DNA of 64,000 bases from Sansalvadorimonas sp965221135 (lineage in GTDB: Bacteria > Pseudomonadota > Gammaproteobacteria > Pseudomonadales > Endozoicomonadaceae), in NCBI GenBank assembly GCA_965221135.1, contig CBDCRZ010000106.1, positions 434,001 to 498,000 on the forward strand, in the 5' to 3' direction. Made by a program: the position numbers and the translations under genes. Position 1 is the stretch's first letter, and each line of letters opens with the position of its first letter. Below are positions 44,890-53,017 of the stretch, in pieces. The notes beneath the pieces were generated by a model. It was not told where the DNA came from. It worked only from the letters and a program-made list of their open reading frames with translations, and ran no database searches.

Positions 44890-44943
44890 TATTATCGCCT
44901 GACTCTTTGCGGCACACATCACGCAGGGATCAATTGTTAACAC

Positions 44944-44984
44944 TAAGCCCGCTCTACTTTTCAGGTAGTGCGGGCTTTTTATTT
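44944..44984 (+). terminator. Rho-independent terminator after glyA
   Basis: AGCCCGC and GCGGGCT form the stem around a loop of about 20 nt, followed by TTTTTATTTT. Confidence 0.85.
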
Positions 44985-45050
44985 TATCAGGAGAAAAATT
45001 GAATTCTGTCACTACACTTTTGATATAAAGAGTGGATGACAGGGAATGTT

Positions 45051-48000
45051 ATGGCGAGGGTGTCTGGAGCATTGCAAGGGTCGACGGCATTAAATGACTA
45101 TTTGCAGCATGTGGAAAAGACCGGCGGAAGCTCTGTGGGACGTTTGAAAATAGGCCGGGACTCGAAGGGAAGAACGGTCGTTTCAACGGTGCCCCACTGG
45201 TCATTAAAATTATGGATAATTAATACCTTCGGCAGAAAAACCCGTAAAACCATTCACAATATTCATCAGTCTGCCTTGGCTGTTTTGGTTGAAAAGGAAT
45301 CACCAAAACCATTAGTGAAGCGCGTGGTGAGGCGGGCTTTGGAGGGAGGGTTCCCCTCCCTCAGTCGGAGAGAGCAAAATGTGCTTATTAATGGTGCTAA
45401 TGAAAAAATAAATCTTGGGGTCGTAAAATACCCACTGACGGGGCTTGTCAGTCACCCGGATATGGCATTTTCCCGTGCGAAGGAGGAAGAAAAGAAGATC
45501 CGTGATAAATTGCCGGATGTTAGTGTTGCGGATGTTCAGGAATTTTTTGAGGCATATCAGGCCCTTGAGCTTGTAGATCCCGGTGGCTGGGAGATTCATA
45601 CGTTATATGACATTGTAGGAAAGGTTAGATCCCACTTTCGTAACACCCATCAGGCGGAGTTTTTGCATGATGCACGCCATAAAATATACACAGAACTTCT
45701 TGAAGCGCTTTCTGATGCTAACCCCCGCTTGTACAGAAAAAAACTGAGAAACGCATTTGCAGGACGGGCTGAGTCTGCCCTTATTGCCGGGATAGGCTCC
45801 ACAATTGTTGAAAAATCCACGCGCACCTCTCGGACAGGCGATCTTGTTGACCTGATTACGTTGCGTGAATTGACACTTTACAAAGATTTTTTACCTCATA
45901 TGAAAAGAGGCGCGGGGGGGGATAATAATTTACAGGACAAGCTGAAGAAGGAGTTAGATGAAGTTTATTCTTCAGAAGAATTTAGCAAGTCTAACGAGCT
46001 GTTTAAAAGCATTGATTTAAATGAGGTCGAAAAAAACCTTAAGGAGGTCGATGTTCTCAAGCAGAACGTGAATCGCTCCCGGGACAATCTATCGAAATTA
46101 CTCAAGCAGACGGCTGCTGGAAGCGCGGGGGCTGCGCTTCAGGAAAATATAGAAAAAGCTCGCGAGAAGCTTAATAGCGATCTGAAAGCTGAGAAAGCCG
46201 GACACGTAAAAATGTCGGCCAGCCTGCATATTATTGGTCGCGCCCGTGAGCAGTTTCATCATATCAACTCAACATTGGGGCGAAGGTGGAGTGCCGATGT
46301 GTTGCGGTCCCCTGAGTTCTGTGGTGAGGCAAACAGTGCTCGCTATAGAAAGCTGGAACGGCTGGAGTCCCTGGCTCATCCTTTATTCCATCACCAGCAG
46401 CTGGAACGTATTAAGGAAAGGCACGATGAAAAGCCCTGCCACCCCCGAGTTGTGATTGAAGGCGGGGGACCTGTTGGATTAATGCTTGCACTTAAAGAGT
46501 TTGAGGCTGGCGCTGACGTAACCCTTCTGGAGAAGCGTGATGCCCATTTTAACCGTCCTCAGATTGTTAGACTGGATAACCAGTGGGTAAACGACTTGCG
46601 TTACTACCTGGGTGAGCAGTTTGATGAGCTTTTCAATTCAGAGTCGGGAACGGGCAGGCTGCAAGATGATGGCTCAGGACACATCGTGATTTATGCTCTT
46701 GAAGATGCTCTCCATAATCGTTTGTCAGAGCTTATTGCCCTGGCCGAACAGCGCCCGGCGAGTGAAAGAAAGACTGGTGGTGCCCCCTTGCAGCGACGTG
46801 TGGCTCATACCGTCAAGCGCGTACAGAGAGCAGAAGAGGCCGGAGGGAAATACCGTGTTACTTCCGAATATAACCCTAAATACGATCCCACCCTGACAGA
46901 TGCAGATAAGGCAGGGAAATCCGGTGAATCGTATACTGTTGAAGCGGATATTCTTATTTGTGCCGGCGGGAAGGGCAGCCCGACCCGGGATCAGTTTTTT
47001 AACACAGCTCCACATACATTGGATGAAACTTATGGCGTTGCTTCATGGCAGGACAGAGCTATTAATAATGAAGGCCAAAAGAGTTTCCCGGCGATACGGG
47101 CTGTTATCCCTATAACGAGTGATTTTCAGAAGGTTTTCCGAAGTCATTTGAACGAAGTTCTTAATCCTGTTTCAGGCACTGTGGGGTCCTGTTTGAGTGA
47201 AACTGCCCGGCATGAGCTTTCTGGTATTTTGGGATTGTCGAGCCATGACCTTAAAAAAGCCTATGAGAGCGATAAAGAATCATATAAGAGTGATGATTCC
47301 CCTGCCGGTATAAGGGAAGATGAAGTGCGAGTGAAGCTCTTTGAAAATGCGGACAATTCTAATTTTAGATGGGAGCATTTTGTAGGCATCGATAAAGAAT
47401 TGAAAAAGTGTCAGGATGAAGTTTGCCGGTTACGAACGTTTGAAAATAAAGAGCTTGTTTATCTTGGAATGAAAATGCCTAGTGCCATTGCGAGGTGGAT
47501 AAATGGCGTAGACATAGGTTTAAAAAATAAGAGTAAGATCTCTGATCATGATAGGGAAGAGATCAAACGGGCGATTGTAGAAAGCTGGTTTCAGAGTGTT
47601 GCCGATCACAAAGGTTACAGTGCCCGGTTGAATCTTCGCCCACATATGATAAACAGTAAATTTGCTGCAGTATTTCCAGTGACGCAAGATGCTACCTCTA
47701 CGCACCATACCGTTGTTTCAGGTGAAAACAGTGAATCGGATTTAACCGTTTTGGCTGTGGGTGATGCGGCAACCAGTCCTCACTTTATGAGTGCCAGTGG
47801 GCTGAGCGGTGGTCGGGAGACACTTAATATTGCCAGGGAATACACCCTGACGGTCGCCAATGGTGGCGACACTGACGAGGCCTTGAGGCAAGTTCATTCT
47901 CAGGCTGTGGATATTGAGGAATTTGTATTGGGTAAAGGTACGGCTTTTCTTGATAGCCTGAATTGGAATTCCGTTCGTTCACACCTTCAAAGAAATGCGA

Positions 48001-48224
48001 AAAGTGCAATGGATGATCTGGTTCGCCGTCATGGAAAGGGTGAGGGTGGCTATGCCGTGCAGAATTTGGAGCCCGGGCGCTATAGAGTTATTGAAGGGCA
48101 GCAGTCCTACAAACTGACGCTTCAAACAGACGGACGGTTATATTCCCGCAGTGAGCAGGGCAACAAGTCCTTTGGAAAGCTATATACAACTTTTGAGCAT
48201 TTTGCCCTGGAAAACCTGCATTGA
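45051..48224 (+). CDS. Large FAD-dependent monooxygenase, MICAL-like
   Basis: The ATG at 45051 has AGGGA 6 nt upstream, giving 1,057 aa; 45036 is also open. Residues about 1-450 are helical with a coiled-coil-like part and no recognised domain. From about residue 470 there is an FAD module: VVIEGGGPVGLMLALKEFEA (dinucleotide motif), then LLEKRDAHFNRPQIVRLDNQ, an IVIYALEDALHNRL helix, ADILICAGGKGSPTRDQF, and TVLAVGDAATSPHFMSASG (the second FAD motif) near 905. The EKRD--FNRPQIVRL and following DLR wording resembles the monooxygenase of eukaryotic MICAL proteins, which oxidise actin. No signal peptide. A cytoskeleton-directed effector is inference; an ordinary aromatic hydroxylase is the alternative, but the size and N-terminus argue against it. 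Confidence 0.75.
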   Translation: MARVSGALQGSTALNDYLQHVEKTGGSSVGRLKIGRDSKGRTVVSTVPHWSLKLWIINTFGRKTRKTIHNIHQSALAVLVEKESPKPLVKRVVRRALEGGFPSLSRREQNVLINGANEKINLGVVKYPLTGLVSHPDMAFSRAKEEEKKIRDKLPDVSVADVQEFFEAYQALELVDPGGWEIHTLYDIVGKVRSHFRNTHQAEFLHDARHKIYTELLEALSDANPRLYRKKLRNAFAGRAESALIAGIGSTIVEKSTRTSRTGDLVDLITLRELTLYKDFLPHMKRGAGGDNNLQDKLKKELDEVYSSEEFSKSNELFKSIDLNEVEKNLKEVDVLKQNVNRSRDNLSKLLKQTAAGSAGAALQENIEKAREKLNSDLKAEKAGHVKMSASLHIIGRAREQFHHINSTLGRRWSADVLRSPEFCGEANSARYRKLERLESLAHPLFHHQQLERIKERHDEKPCHPRVVIEGGGPVGLMLALKEFEAGADVTLLEKRDAHFNRPQIVRLDNQWVNDLRYYLGEQFDELFNSESGTGRLQDDGSGHIVIYALEDALHNRLSELIALAEQRPASERKTGGAPLQRRVAHTVKRVQRAEEAGGKYRVTSEYNPKYDPTLTDADKAGKSGESYTVEADILICAGGKGSPTRDQFFNTAPHTLDETYGVASWQDRAINNEGQKSFPAIRAVIPITSDFQKVFRSHLNEVLNPVSGTVGSCLSETARHELSGILGLSSHDLKKAYESDKESYKSDDSPAGIREDEVRVKLFENADNSNFRWEHFVGIDKELKKCQDEVCRLRTFENKELVYLGMKMPSAIARWINGVDIGLKNKSKISDHDREEIKRAIVESWFQSVADHKGYSARLNLRPHMINSKFAAVFPVTQDATSTHHTVVSGENSESDLTVLAVGDAATSPHFMSASGLSGGRETLNIAREYTLTVANGGDTDEALRQVHSQAVDIEEFVLGKGTAFLDSLNWNSVRSHLQRNAKSAMDDLVRRHGKGEGGYAVQNLEPGRYRVIEGQQSYKLTLQTDGRLYSRSEQGNKSFGKLYTTFEHFALENLH

Positions 48225-48377
48225 CCTTTCACGTATCTGACCGAACATACAAAAGGGCAGATGATGGTTCTCACCGCCTGTGGCAGCGGTTTATGCGGGC
48301 GTTATGTGTCTCGAAAAGGTTCAAGCTTCCCAGTCTTGCAATCAAAGGTAAAGAGAGGTAAATCAACCCCCATCTCG

Positions 48378-49683
48378 GAGCCTGTAGATATAACTGTGTA
48401 ACTGCTTATCATCGATGCCATAACAGGCTAAGGATAATCAGCATGAACAAAGAACAACTCGAAGCTCTCGCTCGCAAGGCGGCTAAAACCATTAAGACCG
48501 AGGGCGATCTCAACGACTTTCGCCAGATGCTGAGCAAAGTAACCGTTGAGGCGGCGCTCAATGTCGAGCTGGACGATCACCTCGGCTATGACAAACACCA
48601 GCCTTCTGAGGTAGATAACAGTCGCAATGGTTACACCAGTAAACAGCTCAAGACAGAAGATGGCCAATTTGAGCTGAACACCCCTCGCGATCGAGATGGC
48701 AGCTTTGAACCTAAGCTCGTCAAGAAGCAGCAGACCCGCTTTACCTCAATGGGCGACAAGATCCTCAGCCTCTACGCCAAGGGCATGCCACACGTGACAT
48801 AGTCGCGACCTTCAAGGACATGTACGGTGCCGATGTCTCTGCGTCGCAAATCTCTAAGGTCACTGACGGTGTCTTGGAGCGGGTGCTTGAGTGGCAGTCT
48901 CGGCCGCTGGAAGCCGTTTACCCCATCGTCTACCTCGATTGTATTGTTGTTAAAATTCGACAAGACAAGAGGGGCATCAACAAGGCGGTGTATCTCGCAT
49001 TGGGGGTTAACCTCGAAGGCCACAAAGAATTGCTCGGCATGTGGCTATCCGAGAACGAAGGCGCGAAGTTCTGGCTCAATGTCCTCACAGAGTTACACAA
49101 TCGTGGCGTGAAGGATATTCTGGTCGCCTGTGTCGATGGCCTTAAAGGTTTCCCCGATGCCATCAACGCGGTCTTCCCCGCGGCGCAGATCCAGCTCTGT
49201 ATCGTGCACATGGTGCGAAACTCGGTGAAGTATGTGCCTTGGAAAGACTACAAATCGGTGACCACAGACCTCAAGCAGATTTATCGCTCGGCCACCGAGG
49301 ACGAAGCGTTGCTAGCACTGGAGCAGTTTGGTGATCGCTGGGATGAAAAGTATCCGCAAATCAGTCGTTCCTGGCGCAGCCACTGGGACAACCTCAACAC
49401 ACTGTTTAAATATCCCGAGGACATCCGTCGCGCCATCTACACCACCAACGCGATAGAATCACTGAACAGCGTCATCCGCAAAGCCGTCAAGGTACGAAAA
49501 CTGTTCCCGAGCGATGACTCAGCGATGAAAGTTATCTACCTGGCGATTATGGTGGCCTCAAAAAAATGGACCATGCCGATCAGAAACTGGAAGCTAGCCA
49601 TGAACCGATTTATGATTGAATTTGAAGAACGGTTGAAAGACTACGTTCAAATCTGGCAGTTACACAGAATGGCTTACAGGCTC
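48378..49683 (+). mobile_element. IS256-family insertion sequence, inactive
   Basis: The ends GAGCCTGTAGATATAACTGT and the complement of GAGCCTGTAAGCCATTCTGT form imperfect inverted repeats around a broken transposase. No target duplication is present: the left flank (CCCCATCTCG) and right flank (TGAAATGGTG) differ. The right flank is the interior of a RAP-array gene junction, so the element probably caused a deletion. Confidence 0.88.
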
Positions 49684-49686
49684 TGA
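48443..49686 (+). pseudogene. IS256-family transposase with frameshift
   Basis: The first frame (48443-48802) carries the IS256 N-terminus (MNKEQLEALARKAAKTIKTE...) and breaks at GMPHVT. The second (48820-49686) continues with YGADVSASQISKVTDGVLER, VYPIVYLDCIVVKIRQDKRG (first Asp), HMVRNSVKYVPWKD and YTTNAIESLNSVIRKAVK (Glu). A one-base loss near 48790 turns the usual GMSTRDI motif into GMPHVT and a stop. Confidence 0.92.
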
Positions 49687-49737
49687 AATGGTGGCGTTCA
49701 GGTGGTTGGTAGAAAGGTTACCAGGCTGGCAGGTCAT
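49684..49737 (-). pseudogene. Truncated 5' end of a sixth RAP-array gene
   Basis: Downstream of the first complete array gene the minus strand begins another copy of the array-gene start (MTCQPGNLSTNHLNATIS, overlapping the preceding stop), but only about 18 codons remain before the IS256 end. This shows that the array once continued to the left. Confidence 0.8.
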
Positions 49738-52700
49738 TCACTCTCAGGCCTTCATACTGGCGACTCATTTCTTGTTCGTCCATTGCATTTATCACCCGAT
49801 CAACAAACGTTCCAAGGCCTGCGACCGAGTCAGTCTCAACATAGGAAATACGTAGCACCTCAAACCCCAGGCCTTTGAGTATGTGATCTATCAAAGGGTC
49901 TCGCGCTCTTCTTTTTCCAGATTCTTTTGCAAGAAGAAGCTCATCGTTTTCCATTGTATCATCCTGAATATAATGACGGGGGCCATCGACCTCTATACAC
50001 AAGGTTTTACCCACCAGAATATCAACCGGGAACCCTTCAATATTCACTTCCATAACAATATTTTGGTTTGGCAAAGCATTTTTAACAGCCTGGAACACTC
50101 TGTTTTGTAATGCTGAGACCTTCACCTTTTTTTCAGGAGCAGAAAGAGCAGGAGACACATCAATTTCCAGGTTAGAAATGCCTGCCCAGTAAATATATGC
50201 AAATCTGTCTTGCCAGTGATGTGAAAGAAGGTCCCTGATATTTTCCCTATCCATTAGCGGCTTAACAAAGATATCGAAACGGGGTGTATCAGGATCATCC
50301 TTGACGAGCGGATTTTGTTTTGCACATAAATCCAGAACGGCCAGATTCCATAAGACGTCGCCGACGCTATGCTGTAGAGGGCCGCCTGTGTCAATAAAAC
50401 CAGTCATATCACAAAGACGTTTAACCAGGAAATAGCCAAGCTTCAGCTGGTCGTCTGACAGAGATAAACGGCACAAAGCGTCAAGGGCCATAATAATATC
50501 CTGTTCAGTCGGCGATATGTTCATAATGGCTTGAATCGAAGCTTGAACAACATCCTCCCCTATGACGTGTGAGCAATGAGACATCCCACTGGCCACCATG
50601 GCCAGAGACTGGGCCGACCACTCTCTGGTGTCGGTCAAATCACGGCTTCCCACCTCTTTGGCCAGCGCCTTCCGGGTCGTGTCGGCGTCGTCCCCCGTCA
50701 CCTGGCTCAGGCCATTGGTCACCATGGCCAGCTCTTGCGCTATCCAGCACTTAAGGTCTCCGGCAAGGGCACGCCTTCCCACTTCTTTGGCCAGCGCCTT
50801 CCGGGTCGTGTCGGCGTCGTCCCCCGTCACCTGACTCAGGCCATTGGTCACCATGGCCAGAGGCTGGGCCGACCACTCTTTGGTGTCGGTCAAATCACGG
50901 CTTCCCACCTCTTTGGCCAGCGCCTTCCGGGTCGTGTCGGCGTCGTCCCCCGTCACCTGGCTCAGGCCATTGGTCACCATGGCCAGATGTTGCGCTATCC
51001 AGCACTTAAGGTCTCCGGCAAGGGCGCGCCTCCCCACTTCTTTGGCCAGCGCCTTCCGGGTTGTGTCGGCGTCGTCCCCCGCCACCTGCCTCAGGCCATT
51101 GGTCACCATGGCCAGAGGCTGGGCCGACCACTCTTTGGTGTTGGTCAAATCACGGCTTCCCACCTCTTTGGCCAGCGCCTTCCGGGTCGTGTCGGCGTCG
51201 TCCCCCGTCACCTGGCTCAGGCCATTGGTCACCATGGCCAGCTCTTGCGCTATCCAGCACTTAAGGTCTCCGGCAAGGGCACGCCTCCCCACTTCTTTGG
51301 CCAGCGCCTTCCGGGTCGTGTCGGCGTCGTCCCCCGTCACCTGGCTCAGGCCATTGGTCACCATGGCCAGCTCTTGCGCTATCCAGCACTTAAGGTCTCC
51401 GGCAAGGGCACGCCTTCCCACTTCTTTGGCCAGCGCCTTCCGGGTCGTGTCGGCGTCGTCCCCCGTCACCGGGCTCAGGCCATTGGTCACCATGGCCAGA
51501 TGTTGCGCTATCCAGCACTTAAGGTCTCCGGCAAGGGCGCGCCTCCCCACTTCTTTGGCCAGCGCCTTCCGGGTTGTGTCGGCGTCGTCCCCCGCCACCT
51601 GCCTCAGGCCATTGGTCACCATGGCCAGAGGCTGGGCCGACCACTCTTTGGTGTTGGTCAAATCACGGCTTCCCACCTCTTTGGTCAGCGCCTTCCGGGT
51701 CGTGTCGGCGTCGTCCCCCGTCACCTGGCTCAGGCCATTGGTCACCATGGCCAGCTCTTGCGCTATCCAGCACTTAAGGTCTCCGGCAAGGGCACGCCTC
51801 CCCACTTCTTTGGCCAGCGCCTTCCGGGTCGTGTCGGCGTCGTCCCCCGTCACCTGGCTCAGGCCATTGGTCACCATGGCCAGCTCTTGCGCTATCCAGC
51901 ACTTAAGGTCTCCGGCAAGGGCACGCCTTCCCACTTCTTTGGCCAGCGCCTTCCGGGTCGTGTCGGCGTCGTCCCCCGTCACCGGGCTCAGGCCATTGGT
52001 CACCATGGCCAGAGGCTGGGCCGACCACTCTTTGGTGTCGGTCAAATCACGGATTCCCACCTCTTTGGCCAGCGCCTTCCGGGTCGTGTCGGCGTCGTCA
52101 CCCGCCACCTGACTCAGGCTATTGGTCACCATAGCCAAGTCTTGGGCGTTAAATCCGCACTGTTTGGTTAGCTGCTGTTTTTGACTGCGGTGGATCACGG
52201 CTTTCATTATCCAGTCTAACGCTGTGGCGCCTTCTTGATATTTTGCTAATTTTGAAAACGCATTTGCCAAAAGAGCAAGGGCTTTGGGACTGGCTCGAAG
52301 CGGGTGCGGCTCTCTTTCTGTCATCTGGAATGCAAGATCTAAAAGCGCGGTTTTATGGCTCTCCCGATGTGGCCCGTGAAGTTGCTTTTTGAGTCGATTC
52401 ACTTCGTTTGCCAGTGCTTCTATCTGTTGATCGAAACGCTCGGCGGAAGGGTTGCGGTAATATTGTCTCTTTCTGTCTGGTCTTCTTTTTGGATGTGTTC
52501 GAACTGTAGCCTCAGACGATTCCTGTTGTCGTGAAGGGACTTCGGCATGGGTCTTTGATGTGGTCAATACAGGCGGCCACTGAAGCATTGATGATTCAGG
52601 AACAGGAGAGGCATGTGGCCGGACACCGGTACGACCGGGATACAGGGAAGCAGGTAAAGGCTTTACAATTGCCGCCCAGCTTTTCTTTGTATCTTTATCT

Positions 52701-53017
52701 GCTGCTGCGCATTTCTCTATCACGCCCCCTGACAGCGGTAGCATTAACCAAATAAAAAACAATTCTCTCCCGCTAAAGTGAGCACCAATATTCACGGTAA
52801 ATCTCATCCTGTTGCCCGTTCGTTGAGGCTGTGCAGTAAAGGCAATGGCGGGATATATGGCAAGACACAGGCCAAAAAGAGAAGGGAATACACAATCAGC
52901 AAACCGCCTCATATACCGACCATGATCCTCCAAAAGCATAACCGGACAGGAAAAATCATTGCCTGAAATGGTGGCGTTCAGGTGGTTGGTAGAAAGGTTA
53001 CCAGGCTGGCAAGTCAT
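49718..53017 (-). CDS. Repeat-RAP protein 1 (1,099 aa, 11 full repeats)
   Basis: Layout: a hydrophobic leader (see residues 36-65, MRRFADCVFPSLFG... AIAFTA, and a second stretch ELFFIWLMLPLSGGVI), a Ser/Thr/Arg-rich linker, a short coiled coil (FDQQIEALANEVNRLKKQL), degenerate cap repeats (ASPKALALLANAFSKLAK), then 11 repeats from residue 319 to 787 and a degenerate end cap. The unvarying C-terminus holds a RAP-like PD-(D/E)XK module: D999, CIEVDGPRHY (E1009, D1011, H1015) and GFEVLRISYVETDSVAG. The Q-x-L residues in order are PEEPHEEPHPE. RAP domains in eukaryotes sit on RNA-binding helical-repeat proteins of organelles. The first start (53017) overlaps the upstream stop by 20 bp; the ATG of MRRF, 105 bp later, is preceded by GGAGG 14 nt away and gives a better signal peptide. 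Confidence 0.82.
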   Translation of the reverse strand: MTCQPGNLSTNHLNATISGNDFSCPVMLLEDHGRYMRRFADCVFPSLFGLCLAIYPAIAFTAQPQRTGNRMRFTVNIGAHFSGRELFFIWLMLPLSGGVIEKCAAADKDTKKSWAAIVKPLPASLYPGRTGVRPHASPVPESSMLQWPPVLTTSKTHAEVPSRQQESSEATVRTHPKRRPDRKRQYYRNPSAERFDQQIEALANEVNRLKKQLHGPHRESHKTALLDLAFQMTEREPHPLRASPKALALLANAFSKLAKYQEGATALDWIMKAVIHRSQKQQLTKQCGFNAQDLAMVTNSLSQVAGDDADTTRKALAKEVGIRDLTDTKEWSAQPLAMVTNGLSPVTGDDADTTRKALAKEVGRRALAGDLKCWIAQELAMVTNGLSQVTGDDADTTRKALAKEVGRRALAGDLKCWIAQELAMVTNGLSQVTGDDADTTRKALTKEVGSRDLTNTKEWSAQPLAMVTNGLRQVAGDDADTTRKALAKEVGRRALAGDLKCWIAQHLAMVTNGLSPVTGDDADTTRKALAKEVGRRALAGDLKCWIAQELAMVTNGLSQVTGDDADTTRKALAKEVGRRALAGDLKCWIAQELAMVTNGLSQVTGDDADTTRKALAKEVGSRDLTNTKEWSAQPLAMVTNGLRQVAGDDADTTRKALAKEVGRRALAGDLKCWIAQHLAMVTNGLSQVTGDDADTTRKALAKEVGSRDLTDTKEWSAQPLAMVTNGLSQVTGDDADTTRKALAKEVGRRALAGDLKCWIAQELAMVTNGLSQVTGDDADTTRKALAKEVGSRDLTDTREWSAQSLAMVASGMSHCSHVIGEDVVQASIQAIMNISPTEQDIIMALDALCRLSLSDDQLKLGYFLVKRLCDMTGFIDTGGPLQHSVGDVLWNLAVLDLCAKQNPLVKDDPDTPRFDIFVKPLMDRENIRDLLSHHWQDRFAYIYWAGISNLEIDVSPALSAPEKKVKVSALQNRVFQAVKNALPNQNIVMEVNIEGFPVDILVGKTLCIEVDGPRHYIQDDTMENDELLLAKESGKRRARDPLIDHILKGLGFEVLRISYVETDSVAGLGTFVDRVINAMDEQEMSRQYEGLRVNDLPAW
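50657..52063 (-). repeat. 42/43-aa tandem repeat array, gene 1 (11 units of 126/129 bp)
   Basis: Units run EVG(S/R/I)RDLT..EWSAQxLAMVTNGL (42-aa type) or EVGRRALAGDLKCWIAQxLA (43-aa type). Units 2-5 and 6-9 form a second-level duplication of 513 bp (two 43-aa, one 42-aa, one 43-aa). Most units of the same type are identical except at a few codons. Confidence 0.95.

Noticed and set aside
43879..45012. 377-codon minus-strand frame opposite glyA
   Set aside because: Shadow of glyA; crosses the glyA terminator.
48820..49686. Separate transposase gene of 288 aa
   Set aside because: It is the second half of a single IS256-family transposase broken by a one-base frameshift.
50576..52171. Long plus-strand frame (531 codons) opposite the repeat array, with similar ones at 53856-55016, 54628-56052, 57899-58816 and 61200-62120
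   Set aside because: These are antisense shadows created by the 126/129-bp periodicity: a stop-free complementary unit stays stop-free when repeated. They lack RBS and the minus-strand proteins have leader, caps and a RAP domain.
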